Source: Dinoroseobacter sp013215265
GTDB lineage: Bacteria > Pseudomonadota > Alphaproteobacteria > Rhodobacterales > Rhodobacteraceae
Assembly (NCBI GenBank): GCA_963691755.1
Contig: OY829366.1
Span: forward strand, 2,232,001-2,296,000
DNA: 64,000 nucleotides
Direction of reading: 5' to 3'
Positions 8,574-17,502 of this stretch are shown here, one piece after another. The translations under genes and the position numbers were made by a program. Positions within the stretch are counted from its first letter, which is position 1; every line of letters starts with the position of its first letter. The notes under the pieces were generated by a model. That model saw only the letters and a list, made by a program, of their open reading frames with translations. It did not search any database and had not been told where the DNA came from.

Positions 8574-9845
8574 ATGTTGAACGTTCTGGGATCCAGCTGG
8601 GCGCTTTTGCTTGGGCTGATGCTTTTGATGGTCGGCAACGGCATGCAAGGCACGCTTCTGGGTATCCGTGGGGATATCGAGGGCTTTTCCACACTGTCTC
8701 TTTCGATCGTGATGTCCGCCTATTTTGCGGGCTTTCTGTTCGGGTCTCGCGCGGCGCCTGAAATGATCCGTCGTGTTGGGCATGTGCGCGTCTTTGCGGC
8801 ACTTGGTTCCCTCGTCTCGGCAGCACTTATCCTGTTTCCTGTTGCGACCGATCCGATCAGTTGGACTGCACTGCGCATCGTTATCGGATTTTGTTTTTCA
8901 GCCGTGTATGTGACGTCCGAGAGCTGGCTGAATAATTCTACGACCAACGAGACGCGTGGGCAGGCCCTTGCGCTTTACGTGATTGTTCAGATGGTCGGAA
9001 TTGTTCTGGCGCAGATCCTTTTGGGTTTTGGGGATCCGTCCGGATACGTGCTTTTTATCATTCCATCTGTTCTGGTTTCGCTCGCCTTCGCCCCGATCTT
9101 ACTATCGGTCACGCCAACGCCGGCATTTGAGTCCACAGCCCCAATGAGCTTTCGAAAGATCTTTGAAGTTTCCCCATTGGGTTGCGTCGGATTGTTTCTA
9201 CTGGGTGGCGTGTTTTCCGCGATGTTCGGGATGGGGGCGGTCTACGCGACGCAGATCGGGCTGACGGTTCGCGAGATCTCGGTCTTCATTGCGATGATGT
9301 ATGTGGGCGGTGTTGTGTTGCAGTACCCTATTGGTTGGGCCTCAGATCGCATGGATCGGCGCCGATTGATCGTACTAGTGGCCGCGGGGTGTGTTCTTTC
9401 AACCTTGATCGGTCTGACCGGTATTGGTGACTATACAGGGCTTTTGGTGGCGTCTTTCCTGATCGGCGGAACTGCCAATCCGCTGTATGCACTACTTCTG
9501 GCGTACACCAATGACTATCTCGAAAATGATGATATGGCCTCTGCATCCGCCAGACTGGTTTTCATCAACGGCACCGGCGCCATTGCGGGCCCTCTGATTA
9601 CGGGTTGGTTGATGAGCACTATTGGCCCCCATGGGTTCTTTCTGTTTATCGGGACCTTGATGGGATTGCTGATCTTCTATGGCGGCTATCGTATGACGCA
9701 AAGACCAGCCCTGTCTGTCGAAGACACCGGTCTCTTCACGCCAATCCTGCCAACCGCAACAACGGTGGCGATGGAAGCGACTCAGGAAGCTTGGATTGAG
9801 GCGGACGAACAGAATGATGACGAGAATGCCACAGAAATTGCCTAA
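8574..9845 (+). CDS. MFS transporter, YcaD-like
   Basis: The 423-residue protein has about 12 hydrophobic segments and resembles the YcaD subgroup of the major facilitator superfamily. The N-terminal half contains the typical GN-x-x-QGTLLGIRG start and the helix-2/3 loop FGSRAAPEMIRRVGHVRVF; the second half contains QYPIGWASDRMDRR, the repeated MFS loop signature. An acidic tail of about 40 residues follows the last helix. Substrate is unknown. The ATG at 8574 is preceded by AAGGGTT. The gene lies 94 bp after queA on the same strand, with only a weak hairpin (CGCGAC/GTCGCG, 8486-8505) between them. Confidence 0.88.
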   Translation: MLNVLGSSWALLLGLMLLMVGNGMQGTLLGIRGDIEGFSTLSLSIVMSAYFAGFLFGSRAAPEMIRRVGHVRVFAALGSLVSAALILFPVATDPISWTALRIVIGFCFSAVYVTSESWLNNSTTNETRGQALALYVIVQMVGIVLAQILLGFGDPSGYVLFIIPSVLVSLAFAPILLSVTPTPAFESTAPMSFRKIFEVSPLGCVGLFLLGGVFSAMFGMGAVYATQIGLTVREISVFIAMMYVGGVVLQYPIGWASDRMDRRRLIVLVAAGCVLSTLIGLTGIGDYTGLLVASFLIGGTANPLYALLLAYTNDYLENDDMASASARLVFINGTGAIAGPLITGWLMSTIGPHGFFLFIGTLMGLLIFYGGYRMTQRPALSVEDTGLFTPILPTATTVAMEATQEAWIEADEQNDDENATEIA

Positions 9846-9952
9846 TTTTCGTGCAGTTTGTGAAAATAGGACTCGCAATTGCAAAGTTTGGTGGAAGAGT
9901 AAGCCTGCCGGGGGGCAACGTCACTTGAGCGAGCAAGTATAAGGAGGCTCAG

Positions 9953-10534
9953 ATGAAGACCCCCGAAGAGGTCACACGGTTCTGGCTGGAAGAACTCTCT
10001 CCGAAGGACAGATTTAAATCTGATCCCGACTTAGATGCTCAAATTCGCGAGCGCTTCGAAGATCTTTGGAATGACGCGATGGCAGGAAAGCTGCATAGCT
10101 GGCTGGGCGATCCGCAGCACACGTTTGCGTTTGTCATCCTGACCGACCAAATGTCGCGCAACATGTTCCGTGGGCACGGGAAAGCCTTTGCCAGCGATAA
10201 GCTTGCGCGTGCTGCGGCCAAGAAAGCCATTTCAAAAGGGTGGGACATGCGGATCCCTGAGCCTGGACGGTCATTTTTCTATATGCCGCTTGTTCACTCA
10301 GAATGCCTGGTTGATCAGGATCGGGGTGTTCGTCTTATGTGCACCAAGCTACCTCAGACTCGCGACGGCATGCTGCCCCATGCACGTGCGCACCGCGAAG
10401 TTATTCGTCAATTTGGACGGTTTCCGTATCGAAATGAGATGCTCGGTCGACCGTCTCTCGCCGAGGAACGGAAGTATATCCAAGCTGGTGGCTACGCTTA
10501 TACGTTCAACAATATGTCGGCAGTCGCCGCCTGA
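9953..10534 (+). CDS. DUF924 family protein
   Basis: The 193-residue soluble protein belongs to DUF924, an alpha-helical family of unknown function. Recognisable features are FWLEELSPKDRFKSDP at the N terminus, the central LTDQMSRNMFRG (close to the family LDQFPRNMFRG motif), FFYMPLVHSE, and the C-terminal FGRFPYRNEMLGR. A strong AAGGAGG site precedes the ATG at 9953, which fixes the start. It lies 107 bp after the MFS gene and may have its own promoter. Confidence 0.88.
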   Translation: MKTPEEVTRFWLEELSPKDRFKSDPDLDAQIRERFEDLWNDAMAGKLHSWLGDPQHTFAFVILTDQMSRNMFRGHGKAFASDKLARAAAKKAISKGWDMRIPEPGRSFFYMPLVHSECLVDQDRGVRLMCTKLPQTRDGMLPHARAHREVIRQFGRFPYRNEMLGRPSLAEERKYIQAGGYAYTFNNMSAVAA

Positions 10535-10685
10535 ACAGCTTTGCGTCTGGCGCATAGCCGCCTGCCATAGGTCTCTGTGACCGGGCTTTTTGTTGCGCGC
10601 AGCGTTTTGAATGGTTTAAGGGTGAACCAATTCTGGGCTTTCCCTTTGAGGCCTGTTCGAAAAGTTGATCACAACAGAGGTTCAC

Positions 10686-12083
10686 ATGGCGACCAAATCC
10701 TTCGACATGATTGTAATCGGCGCTGGCCCTGGTGGCTATGTGGCAGCCATTCGCGGCGCGCAGCTTGGTTTGAATGTGGCGTGTATAGAACGTGAGCATC
10801 TGGGCGGCATTTGCCTCAATTGGGGGTGCATCCCGACCAAAGCGATGTTGCGGTCGTCTGAGGTCTTTCACCTGATGCACCGGGCCAAAGAGTTCGGCTT
10901 GTCCGCGACGGGCATCGATTATGATCTGGACGCGGTTGTGAAGCGTTCTCGCGGGGTTGCGAAACAACTCTCGGGCGGGATCGGACATCTCTTCAAGAAA
11001 AACAAGGTGACCTCGATCATGGGCGAGGCCACATTGGCTGGCAAAGGCAAGGTGAAAGTCACCACCGACAAGGGCGTCGAAGAACTGACTGCACCCGCCA
11101 TTGTCGTCGCCACCGGTGCGCGAGCACGCGAATTGCCCGGTCTCGAAGCGGATGGTGATCTGGTCTGGACCTACAAGCACGCGCTTCAACCGCCTCGGAT
11201 GCCAAAGAAACTTCTGGTCATCGGTTCTGGAGCCATCGGTATCGAATTTGCCAGCTTCTACAACACGCTCGGCGCAGACACGACCGTGGTCGAGGTCATG
11301 GATCGCGTCTTGCCAGTCGAAGACGCAGAGATTTCCGCCTTCGCAAAGAAAAGCTTCACCAAGCAAGGCATGAAAATCATGGAGAAATCCATGGTGAAAC
11401 AGCTGGACCGCGCCAAAGGCAAGGTGACCGCGCATGTCGAAACCGGTGGCAAGGTCGAAAAGATGGAGTTTGACACCGTCATCTCCGCGGTTGGTATCGT
11501 TGGCAACGTGGAAGGTCTCGGGCTGGAAGACGCGGGCGTCAAGATTGACCGCACGCATGTCCTCACCGACGAATTCTGCCGCACAGGTGTCGATGGCGTT
11601 TACGCCATTGGGGATATCGCGGGCGCTCCTTGGTTGGCTCACAAGGCCTCTCATGAAGGGGTGATGGTTGCCGAATTGATTGCGGGCAAGAACAATGTGC
11701 ATCCGATCAAGCCAGGCTCCATCGCGGGTTGCACCTATTGTCACCCCCAGGTTGCCAGTGTCGGCATGACCGAGGCCGCCGCAAAGGACGCAGGCTTTGA
11801 CATCAAAGTTGGCCGCTTCCCATTCATAGGTAACGGCAAGGCGATTGCCTTGGGCGAGCCCGAGGGCATGGTCAAAACCATCTTCGACAAGAAAACCGGC
11901 GAGCTGCTGGGTGCACATATGGTCGGCGCGGAAGTAACCGAACTGATCCAAGGCTATGTCGTTGGGCGTCAGTTGGAAACGACGGAAGAAGACCTGATGG
12001 AAACCGTCTTCCCGCACCCAACCCTGTCGGAAATGATGCACGAAGCTGTGCTCGATGCAGACGGGCGTGCAATCCACTTCTAA
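10686..12083 (+). CDS. lpd: Dihydrolipoyl dehydrogenase (E3)
   Basis: E3 reoxidises lipoyl groups of 2-oxoacid dehydrogenase complexes using FAD and NAD+. In the 465-residue product the FAD-binding GAGPGGY motif is near residue 11, the redox disulfide is in GGICLNWGCIPTK, the NAD-binding motif is GSGAIGIEF (about residue 180), and the catalytic His-Glu pair lies in HPTLSE near the C terminus. The ATG at 10686 is preceded by AGAGG and is preferred to an upstream in-frame codon at 10665. The gene stands alone with its own terminator and is not next to E1/E2 genes in this window. Confidence 0.96.
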   Translation: MATKSFDMIVIGAGPGGYVAAIRGAQLGLNVACIEREHLGGICLNWGCIPTKAMLRSSEVFHLMHRAKEFGLSATGIDYDLDAVVKRSRGVAKQLSGGIGHLFKKNKVTSIMGEATLAGKGKVKVTTDKGVEELTAPAIVVATGARARELPGLEADGDLVWTYKHALQPPRMPKKLLVIGSGAIGIEFASFYNTLGADTTVVEVMDRVLPVEDAEISAFAKKSFTKQGMKIMEKSMVKQLDRAKGKVTAHVETGGKVEKMEFDTVISAVGIVGNVEGLGLEDAGVKIDRTHVLTDEFCRTGVDGVYAIGDIAGAPWLAHKASHEGVMVAELIAGKNNVHPIKPGSIAGCTYCHPQVASVGMTEAAAKDAGFDIKVGRFPFIGNGKAIALGEPEGMVKTIFDKKTGELLGAHMVGAEVTELIQGYVVGRQLETTEEDLMETVFPHPTLSEMMHEAVLDADGRAIHF

Positions 12084-12110
12084 GTTCTTGCAGGCATCGC
12101 AAGTAAAAAC

Positions 12111-12137
12111 AGGCGCGGTTTCGACCGCGCCTTTTTC
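12111..12137 (+). terminator. Intrinsic terminator after lpd
   Basis: A perfect 9-bp stem (AGGCGCGGT at 12111-12119 with ACCGCGCCT at 12124-12132) closes a TTCG tetraloop and is followed by a T run. It starts 27 bp after the lpd stop and isolates lpd from the MFS gene. Confidence 0.92.
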
Positions 12138-12199
12138 GTTTCGATACAGTCATGCCGGAACACCTTGACCCTCAGGGCAGGTGCAGGCAGGTCGGTCTC

Positions 12200-13366
12200 A
12201 TGACTGAACCCCGCCACAACCTCGCATTGGTTTTTCTGCTTTGGCTCGCGGGTCTGGGCGCTGCCGCCCAATACGGCAAGGTCAGCGTGATCTTCGACAA
12301 ACTGCCCCAAATTTATCCTGAGGCGGGCCCAGTTCTGGGCTGGGCCGTGTCACTTGTAGGCTTTGTTGGCATTCTTCTGGGCGTAACCGCCGGGGTCCTA
12401 GCCGCACGGATCGGGTTTCGGCGCGCGCTTCTTTGGGCACTCGTACTTGGCGGGGGGCTTTCTCTGATCCAATCGAGTTTCCCGCCTCTGCCAGTTTTTC
12501 TCGGGCTCCGCTTGATCGAGGGCGTGTCACATCTTGCCATCGTTGTAGCGGCCCCGACGCTTATTGCGCAGCTCACCCCGTTTCATCTGCAAAGTGTGAT
12601 GCTGACATTGTGGGGAACGTTTTTTGGAGTTGCCTTCACCATCCTCGCGTGGGTTGGTTTGCCCATGGTCGATCGCTTCGGTTTGGCGCCGCTTTTTGTA
12701 ACGCATGGCATTTATCTTTTGGTTTTTGCCGTCATCCTCTGGCCGTTGGTGCCGCGAGATCCAAAAGCCGAGCCGGCACAAATGAGCGGCATCCTGCACC
12801 AGCATCTGACCATTTACCGCTCAGCCTTCATTGCCGCGCCTGCGATTGGCTGGCTGTTCTATACCTTCTGTTTTGTCAGCCTTCTCACCTTGCTGCCGCC
12901 ATTTGTTGACCCCAGCCTGCGGGTTCTCGTGATCGGGGCAATGCCCCTTGTCACGATTGCCAGTTCCCTCATTCTCGGTGTCTGGCTCTTGCGCTTTACC
13001 TCGCCAATCGGGATTGTTCAGATCGGGTTTGCTTCGGGCGTGGTCTTTGCGCTCGCGCTGATTGTTTATCCCGGCAATGCGCTTTTATGTTTGGCGATTG
13101 CCGGGTCTCTGGGACTTGTTCAAGGCGCAAGCTTTGCCGCCGTTCCTGAATTGAACCAAGACAATGCCGATCGTGCTCTGGCCAATGGCGCGATGGCCCA
13201 GACGGGCAATATTGGCAATACCATCGGGACACCGGTTGTGGCCGCACTTATCGCGGTGGGGGGCAATACGGCGATGATGGTCTCAACTGCCGCAGCGCTC
13301 GGGGCAGGGTGGGGCGCGCACGCGCTTCTCAGGCGTCGGCGTGCGCGCCGTGTCACTCCACGGTGA
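12200..13366 (+). CDS. MFS transporter
   Basis: The product (about 388 residues) is an integral membrane protein with roughly 12 hydrophobic segments. Helix pairs and loops fit the MFS fold, for example GVLAARIGFRRALLWA after helix 2 and a helix-4-like RLIEGVSHLAIVVAAPTLIAQ. No substrate can be assigned; the best general description is an efflux-type or CynX/NimT-like permease. I choose the ATG at 12200 (MTEPRHN) over an upstream in-frame codon at 12152 because the latter would start very close to the lpd terminator and adds a polar, non-homologous stretch. It ends with a short Arg-rich tail. Confidence 0.84.
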   Translation: MTEPRHNLALVFLLWLAGLGAAAQYGKVSVIFDKLPQIYPEAGPVLGWAVSLVGFVGILLGVTAGVLAARIGFRRALLWALVLGGGLSLIQSSFPPLPVFLGLRLIEGVSHLAIVVAAPTLIAQLTPFHLQSVMLTLWGTFFGVAFTILAWVGLPMVDRFGLAPLFVTHGIYLLVFAVILWPLVPRDPKAEPAQMSGILHQHLTIYRSAFIAAPAIGWLFYTFCFVSLLTLLPPFVDPSLRVLVIGAMPLVTIASSLILGVWLLRFTSPIGIVQIGFASGVVFALALIVYPGNALLCLAIAGSLGLVQGASFAAVPELNQDNADRALANGAMAQTGNIGNTIGTPVVAALIAVGGNTAMMVSTAAALGAGWGAHALLRRRRARRVTPR

Positions 13367-13416
13367 TTGGCCGCGAGAAAGCCACTCTTCGGCCCGAGCG
13401 CAGGACTTAGCAAAGC

Positions 13417-13614
13417 TCAAGGTTGCCTACCGAAGTCGGCATCTGCTCTATACCCCAGAGTTTCAATCGCCGTGCAATCCACGTTGCGGCAATGAGCATA
13501 TCTTGTCAGCCCAAGCGCCTGAATTTCGGGCAGGGTGTTCAGAAGATCTGCGCGAACCACGCTGCCGGGGTCTAATACATCTGGATAGCCCAGTGGCGGG
13601 TCAGCCTGCTCCAC
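13417..13614 (-). CDS. Possible small hypothetical protein
   Basis: A 65-codon frame opens with GTG at 13614 in the 339-bp gap between the MFS gene and uvrA. The product has no membrane segment and I recognise no family. The C-terminal part (from about LLNTLPEIQALGL on) has a plausible protein-like composition with two cysteines. No clear ribosome binding site precedes the GTG. It would be divergent from uvrA and share the SOS-box region. It may be a remnant or spurious. Confidence 0.25.
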   Translation of the reverse strand: MEQADPPLGYPDVLDPGSVVRADLLNTLPEIQALGLTRYAHCRNVDCTAIETLGYRADADFGRQP

Positions 13615-13625
13615 TATTGCAGTTT

Positions 13626-13640
13626 GTTCACTTTTCGTTC
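13626..13640 (+). promoter_or_regulatory. LexA-binding site (SOS box) upstream of uvrA
   Basis: GTTC (13626-13629), seven bases, GTTC (13637-13640): an exact match to the alphaproteobacterial direct-repeat SOS box GTTC-N7-GTTC. It lies 65 bp upstream of the uvrA start, in the normal position for LexA repression. LexA itself is encoded at 22464-23180. Confidence 0.88.
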
Positions 13641-13705
13641 ACCAATTAGCATTGGAGACTCAGCGGGGACACCCTATCTATCGCTATGGGTCTGAGGGGT
13701 AAGGC

Positions 13706-16567
13706 ATGCCAGAGCAGAAATTCATCGAAGTTCGTGGGGCGCGGGAACACAATCTGAAGTCCGTTGACGTGGATATTCCACGCGACGAACTGGTCGTGAT
13801 CACCGGCCTGTCAGGTTCCGGCAAGTCCAGCCTCGCCTTCGATACGATCTACGCCGAAGGCCAGCGGCGCTATGTCGAAAGCCTCAGCGCCTACGCGCGC
13901 CAGTTCCTTGATATGATGCAGAAACCCGATGTGGACCACATCTCGGGTCTTAGCCCTGCGATCTCGATTGAGCAGAAGACGACATCAAAAAACCCGCGCT
14001 CTACCGTCGGCACTGTCACCGAAATCTACGACTACATGCGCTTGCTGTTCGCACGTGTCGGTACGCCCTACAGCCCGGCAACAGGTCTGCCCATCGAAGC
14101 GCAGCAGGTCCAGGATATGGTGGACCGTGTGATGGGGCTCGAAGAGGGCACCCGCGGATATCTTCTTGCCCCCATCATTCGCGACCGCAAAGGCGAATAC
14201 CGCAAAGAGATGCTCGAGTTGCGCAAGCAGGGCTTCCAGCGCGTCAAGGTGGATGGGCAGTTCTATGATCTCGACGAACCGCCCACGTTGGACAAGAAAT
14301 TCCGCCATGACATCGATGTCGTCGTAGACCGGATCGTCGTGCGCGAGGGCATGGAGACGCGGCTGGCAGATTCCATGCGCACTGCGCTCGATCTGGCCGA
14401 TGGCATCGCAATCCTAGAGACAGCCCCCTCCGAGGGGGATCCCGAACGCATCACGTTCTCGGAAAAATTTGCCTGTCCTGTCAGCGGCTTCACCATCCCC
14501 GAGATCGAGCCGCGCTTGTTTTCGTTTAACGCCCCGTTTGGGGCCTGTCCGGACTGCGATGGTTTGGGTGTTGAGCTGTTCTTTGACGAACGGCTGGTTG
14601 TCCCCGATCAATCCCTGAAGCTCGCCGATGGGGCTCTGGCGCCTTGGCGAAAGGGAAAGTCCCCTTATTTCCTGCAGACGATTGACGCCATTGCCGCGCA
14701 TTACGCGTTTGACAAGAACAAGAAATGGAAAGACCTGCCCGCGCATGTACAGCAAGTTATGCTCTACGGGTCGGGCGAAGAAGAAATTCCCTTTCGGTAT
14801 GACGAAGGCGGGCGCGTCTATCAGGTCACCCGGGTGTTTGAGGGCGTCATTCCAAATATGGAACGCCGCTATCGTGAGACGGATTCAAACTGGATCCGGG
14901 AAGAATTTGAACGCTACCAGAACAATCGCAATTGCGGCTCCTGCCACGGCTACCGACTGCGTCCTGAAGCGCTTGCGGTAAAGATCGCGGGCATTCATGT
15001 CGGCGAGCTGGTACAAATGTCGATCCGTGAGGCTGCCGCGTGGTGCGAGACTGTGCCGGGCACATTGACGGCCCAGAAAAACGAAATTGCTCACGCAATC
15101 CTGAAGGAAATTCGGGAGCGTCTCGGCTTTCTCAACAATGTTGGCCTGGACTACCTGACCCTGTCGCGCAATGCAGGCACGCTTTCGGGCGGAGAAAGCC
15201 AGCGCATCCGCCTTGCATCACAAATCGGGTCTGGCCTGACCGGGGTTCTTTACGTGCTCGACGAGCCTTCGATCGGATTGCACCAGCGCGACAACGACAG
15301 GCTTCTGACCACACTGAAAAACCTGCGTGATCAGGGCAACACCGTGATCGTGGTCGAGCATGACGAAGAGGCCGTGCGCGAAGCAGATTACGTCTTCGAT
15401 ATCGGACCTGGGGCAGGGGTGCATGGCGGTCAGGTCGTGGCCCAGGGCGTCCCCGCTGAGATTATGGCCAATCCAAACTCGGTGACGGGTGACTATCTCG
15501 CCGGGCGACGCGAGATCGCCATCCCTGCAGAACGTCGCTCCGGCAACAAAAAGACGCTCAAGGTCGTTAAAGCGACTGGGAACAACCTTAAGGAGGTCAC
15601 CGTAGATTTTCCTCTGGGCAAGTTCGTATGCGTCACAGGCGTTTCCGGGGGGGGGAAGTCCACGCTGACCATCGAGACATTGTTCAAGACGGCGTCTATG
15701 GCCCTCAATGGTGCACGTCAAACACCAGCGCCGTGTGAGACAATCAAAGGGCTCGAACACCTCGATAAAGTCATCGACATTGATCAGCGCCCGATCGGCC
15801 GGACACCCCGCTCAAACCCTGCGACTTATACCGGCGCCTTCACGCCCATCCGCGACTGGTTCGCGGGACTACCCGAGTCCAAGGCACGTGGATACAAGCC
15901 AGGTCGCTTCAGCTTTAACGTCAAGGGTGGGCGGTGCGAGGCCTGTCAGGGCGACGGCGTTATCAAGATCGAGATGCACTTCCTGCCTGATGTCTATGTC
16001 GAGTGTGAAACCTGTAAAGGCGCGCGCTACAACCGTGAGACCCTTGAGATCAAGTTCAAGGGCAAGTCCATCGCGGATGTTCTCGATATGACCGTGGAAG
16101 ATGCACAAAGCTTCTTTCAGGCGGTCCCATCAATCCGCGAAAAGATGGATGCGCTGATGCGTGTTGGACTGGGCTACATCAAGGTTGGCCAACAGGCGAC
16201 GACGCTTTCAGGCGGAGAAGCCCAAAGGGTGAAGCTGTCCAAAGAACTCGCGAAACGCTCGACCGGGCGCACGCTCTATATTTTGGATGAACCCACAACG
16301 GGGCTGCATTTTGAGGATGTGCGAAAACTGCTCGAAGTGCTCCACGAATTGGTCGAACAGGGCAACACCGTTATCGTCATCGAACACAATCTTGATGTGA
16401 TCAAAACTGCAGACTGGATCATTGACATCGGACCCGAAGGTGGGGACGGGGGCGGCACCGTGGTGGCCACAGGCACGCCCGAAGATGTGGCGATGGTCGA
16501 GGCCAGCCACACAGGGCTTTACCTAAAACCAATGCTCATGGCGAAAAGGAACGTCGCAGCGGAGTAA
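13706..16567 (+). CDS. uvrA: Excinuclease ABC subunit A
   Basis: UvrA is the damage-sensing ATPase of nucleotide excision repair and loads UvrB. The 953-residue product has two ABC modules. Module 1 has Walker A GLSGSGKSS, a zinc-binding CPDCDG element and signature LSGGESQRIRLA; module 2 has Walker A GVSGGGKST, the second zinc module CEACQGDG/CETCKGARYN, and signature LSGGEAQRVKLSKEL, followed by ILDEPTTGLHFED. The ATG at 13706 follows a GAGGGG site. Regulation by LexA is expected from the SOS box upstream. It converges on the cNMP-binding membrane protein gene with a 26-bp gap. Confidence 0.97.
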   Translation: MPEQKFIEVRGAREHNLKSVDVDIPRDELVVITGLSGSGKSSLAFDTIYAEGQRRYVESLSAYARQFLDMMQKPDVDHISGLSPAISIEQKTTSKNPRSTVGTVTEIYDYMRLLFARVGTPYSPATGLPIEAQQVQDMVDRVMGLEEGTRGYLLAPIIRDRKGEYRKEMLELRKQGFQRVKVDGQFYDLDEPPTLDKKFRHDIDVVVDRIVVREGMETRLADSMRTALDLADGIAILETAPSEGDPERITFSEKFACPVSGFTIPEIEPRLFSFNAPFGACPDCDGLGVELFFDERLVVPDQSLKLADGALAPWRKGKSPYFLQTIDAIAAHYAFDKNKKWKDLPAHVQQVMLYGSGEEEIPFRYDEGGRVYQVTRVFEGVIPNMERRYRETDSNWIREEFERYQNNRNCGSCHGYRLRPEALAVKIAGIHVGELVQMSIREAAAWCETVPGTLTAQKNEIAHAILKEIRERLGFLNNVGLDYLTLSRNAGTLSGGESQRIRLASQIGSGLTGVLYVLDEPSIGLHQRDNDRLLTTLKNLRDQGNTVIVVEHDEEAVREADYVFDIGPGAGVHGGQVVAQGVPAEIMANPNSVTGDYLAGRREIAIPAERRSGNKKTLKVVKATGNNLKEVTVDFPLGKFVCVTGVSGGGKSTLTIETLFKTASMALNGARQTPAPCETIKGLEHLDKVIDIDQRPIGRTPRSNPATYTGAFTPIRDWFAGLPESKARGYKPGRFSFNVKGGRCEACQGDGVIKIEMHFLPDVYVECETCKGARYNRETLEIKFKGKSIADVLDMTVEDAQSFFQAVPSIREKMDALMRVGLGYIKVGQQATTLSGGEAQRVKLSKELAKRSTGRTLYILDEPTTGLHFEDVRKLLEVLHELVEQGNTVIVIEHNLDVIKTADWIIDIGPEGGDGGGTVVATGTPEDVAMVEASHTGLYLKPMLMAKRNVAAE

Positions 16568-16593
16568 CCGAAGGCAGGCTACTTGGTGGCTTT

Positions 16594-17388
16594 TCAAAGT
16601 GTGTTCGCAATAGCGTTGGCGCGTTTTGCAGCATTGCGAATGCTCGGCAATCTTTGTGGCCGCAAAGCTCTGGTGCTGTCGTTAACCGAGGATGCGCCCT
16701 CGGCATTGGCAACGGGGGTGGTTTGGTCATGTACCAGCTTTCCCGTCTCTCCGGCGGGATCATGTTGGCGCAAGCTGCCGAGTGAAAGGGCATTTGGATT
16801 ACGACGCAAACTTTCTAGCAATCGGGTGGCTGTGAGTTTGAGCATATACAGCCCGAACGCGGGGTTTTGATTGAATAGCCGCGTGAAAGCCGCCTCATCA
16901 ACGGACATGATCTCGCAAGGGCCGATACATCTGGCGGAGACAGCGCGTTCGAGATCGTCAGAAAAGAACCCAATCTCTCCGAAAATCTGCTCCCCTTTCA
17001 GGGTAACATCAGTCTGCTCTAGCAGAACTTCCCCCGTTAGCATCACGAAGAACCTGTTTGCCGGATCGCCCTCGCGAAACACATAAGCGCCGTCCAGCAT
17101 TCGAACGGGTTTCAGCAAGGGACGCAGCCATTCAAACGCTTTCTCGTCCGGTTTGATGTCTTTCATTTGCCTTGTGGTGCGCTGAATGTCGTAGATCCGA
17201 TACAGGTTGATCGGCAACAAGAGCGCATACATCACCATGGTTGGATAAATTGGTGCGAGTGCGCCGTAGATCAGGAAAAACAAGTTCGCCAGCAACGCAA
17301 GTAGGCGCAACGGAAGCATCGTACGCACGGCATACGTTGTTATGGTTGCCAATACTGCAACCCAGCCGATGATCTCGACCCATTCCAT
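16594..17388 (-). CDS. Membrane protein with cyclic nucleotide-binding domain
   Basis: The 264-residue protein has three short hydrophobic segments within residues 1-70, then a cNMP-binding beta-roll (about 95-205) with the sequence GAYVFREGDPANRFFVMLTGEV and the phosphate-binding-cassette-like FGEIGFFSDDLERAVSARC. There is no helix-turn-helix, so it is not a CRP-type regulator. The layout resembles Popeye-like membrane proteins: short helices followed by a cytosolic ligand sensor. The PBC reads GEIGFFSDDLERAVSA, keeping Gly-Glu and an Arg, so nucleotide binding is possible. Function unknown. It follows the gltA terminator and therefore probably has its own promoter. Confidence 0.8.
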   Translation of the reverse strand: MEWVEIIGWVAVLATITTYAVRTMLPLRLLALLANLFFLIYGALAPIYPTMVMYALLLPINLYRIYDIQRTTRQMKDIKPDEKAFEWLRPLLKPVRMLDGAYVFREGDPANRFFVMLTGEVLLEQTDVTLKGEQIFGEIGFFSDDLERAVSARCIGPCEIMSVDEAAFTRLFNQNPAFGLYMLKLTATRLLESLRRNPNALSLGSLRQHDPAGETGKLVHDQTTPVANAEGASSVNDSTRALRPQRLPSIRNAAKRANAIANTL

Positions 17389-17446
17389 TGCTCAGGAAAG
17401 CCCCCCATCGCGATGACCTGATCTTATGCTGCAACACGTAGCCCCC

Positions 17447-17480
17447 AAAGAAAAAAAGCGCTGCTTAAGGGCAACGCTTT
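17447..17480 (-). terminator. Intrinsic terminator after gltA
   Basis: Arms 17455-17464 and 17471-17480 form a 10-bp stem with one G-U pair around a 6-nt loop. On the minus strand it is followed by a run of T residues. It sits 23 bp past the gltA stop. Confidence 0.85.
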
Positions 17481-17502
17481 GTTTCCAAATTGGAAATTGT
17501 GC

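Noticed and set aside
10506..12077. 523-codon minus-strand frame opposite lpd
   Set aside because: It mirrors lpd, whose product has all E3 motifs; the antisense product resembles no family and is a consequence of codon bias.
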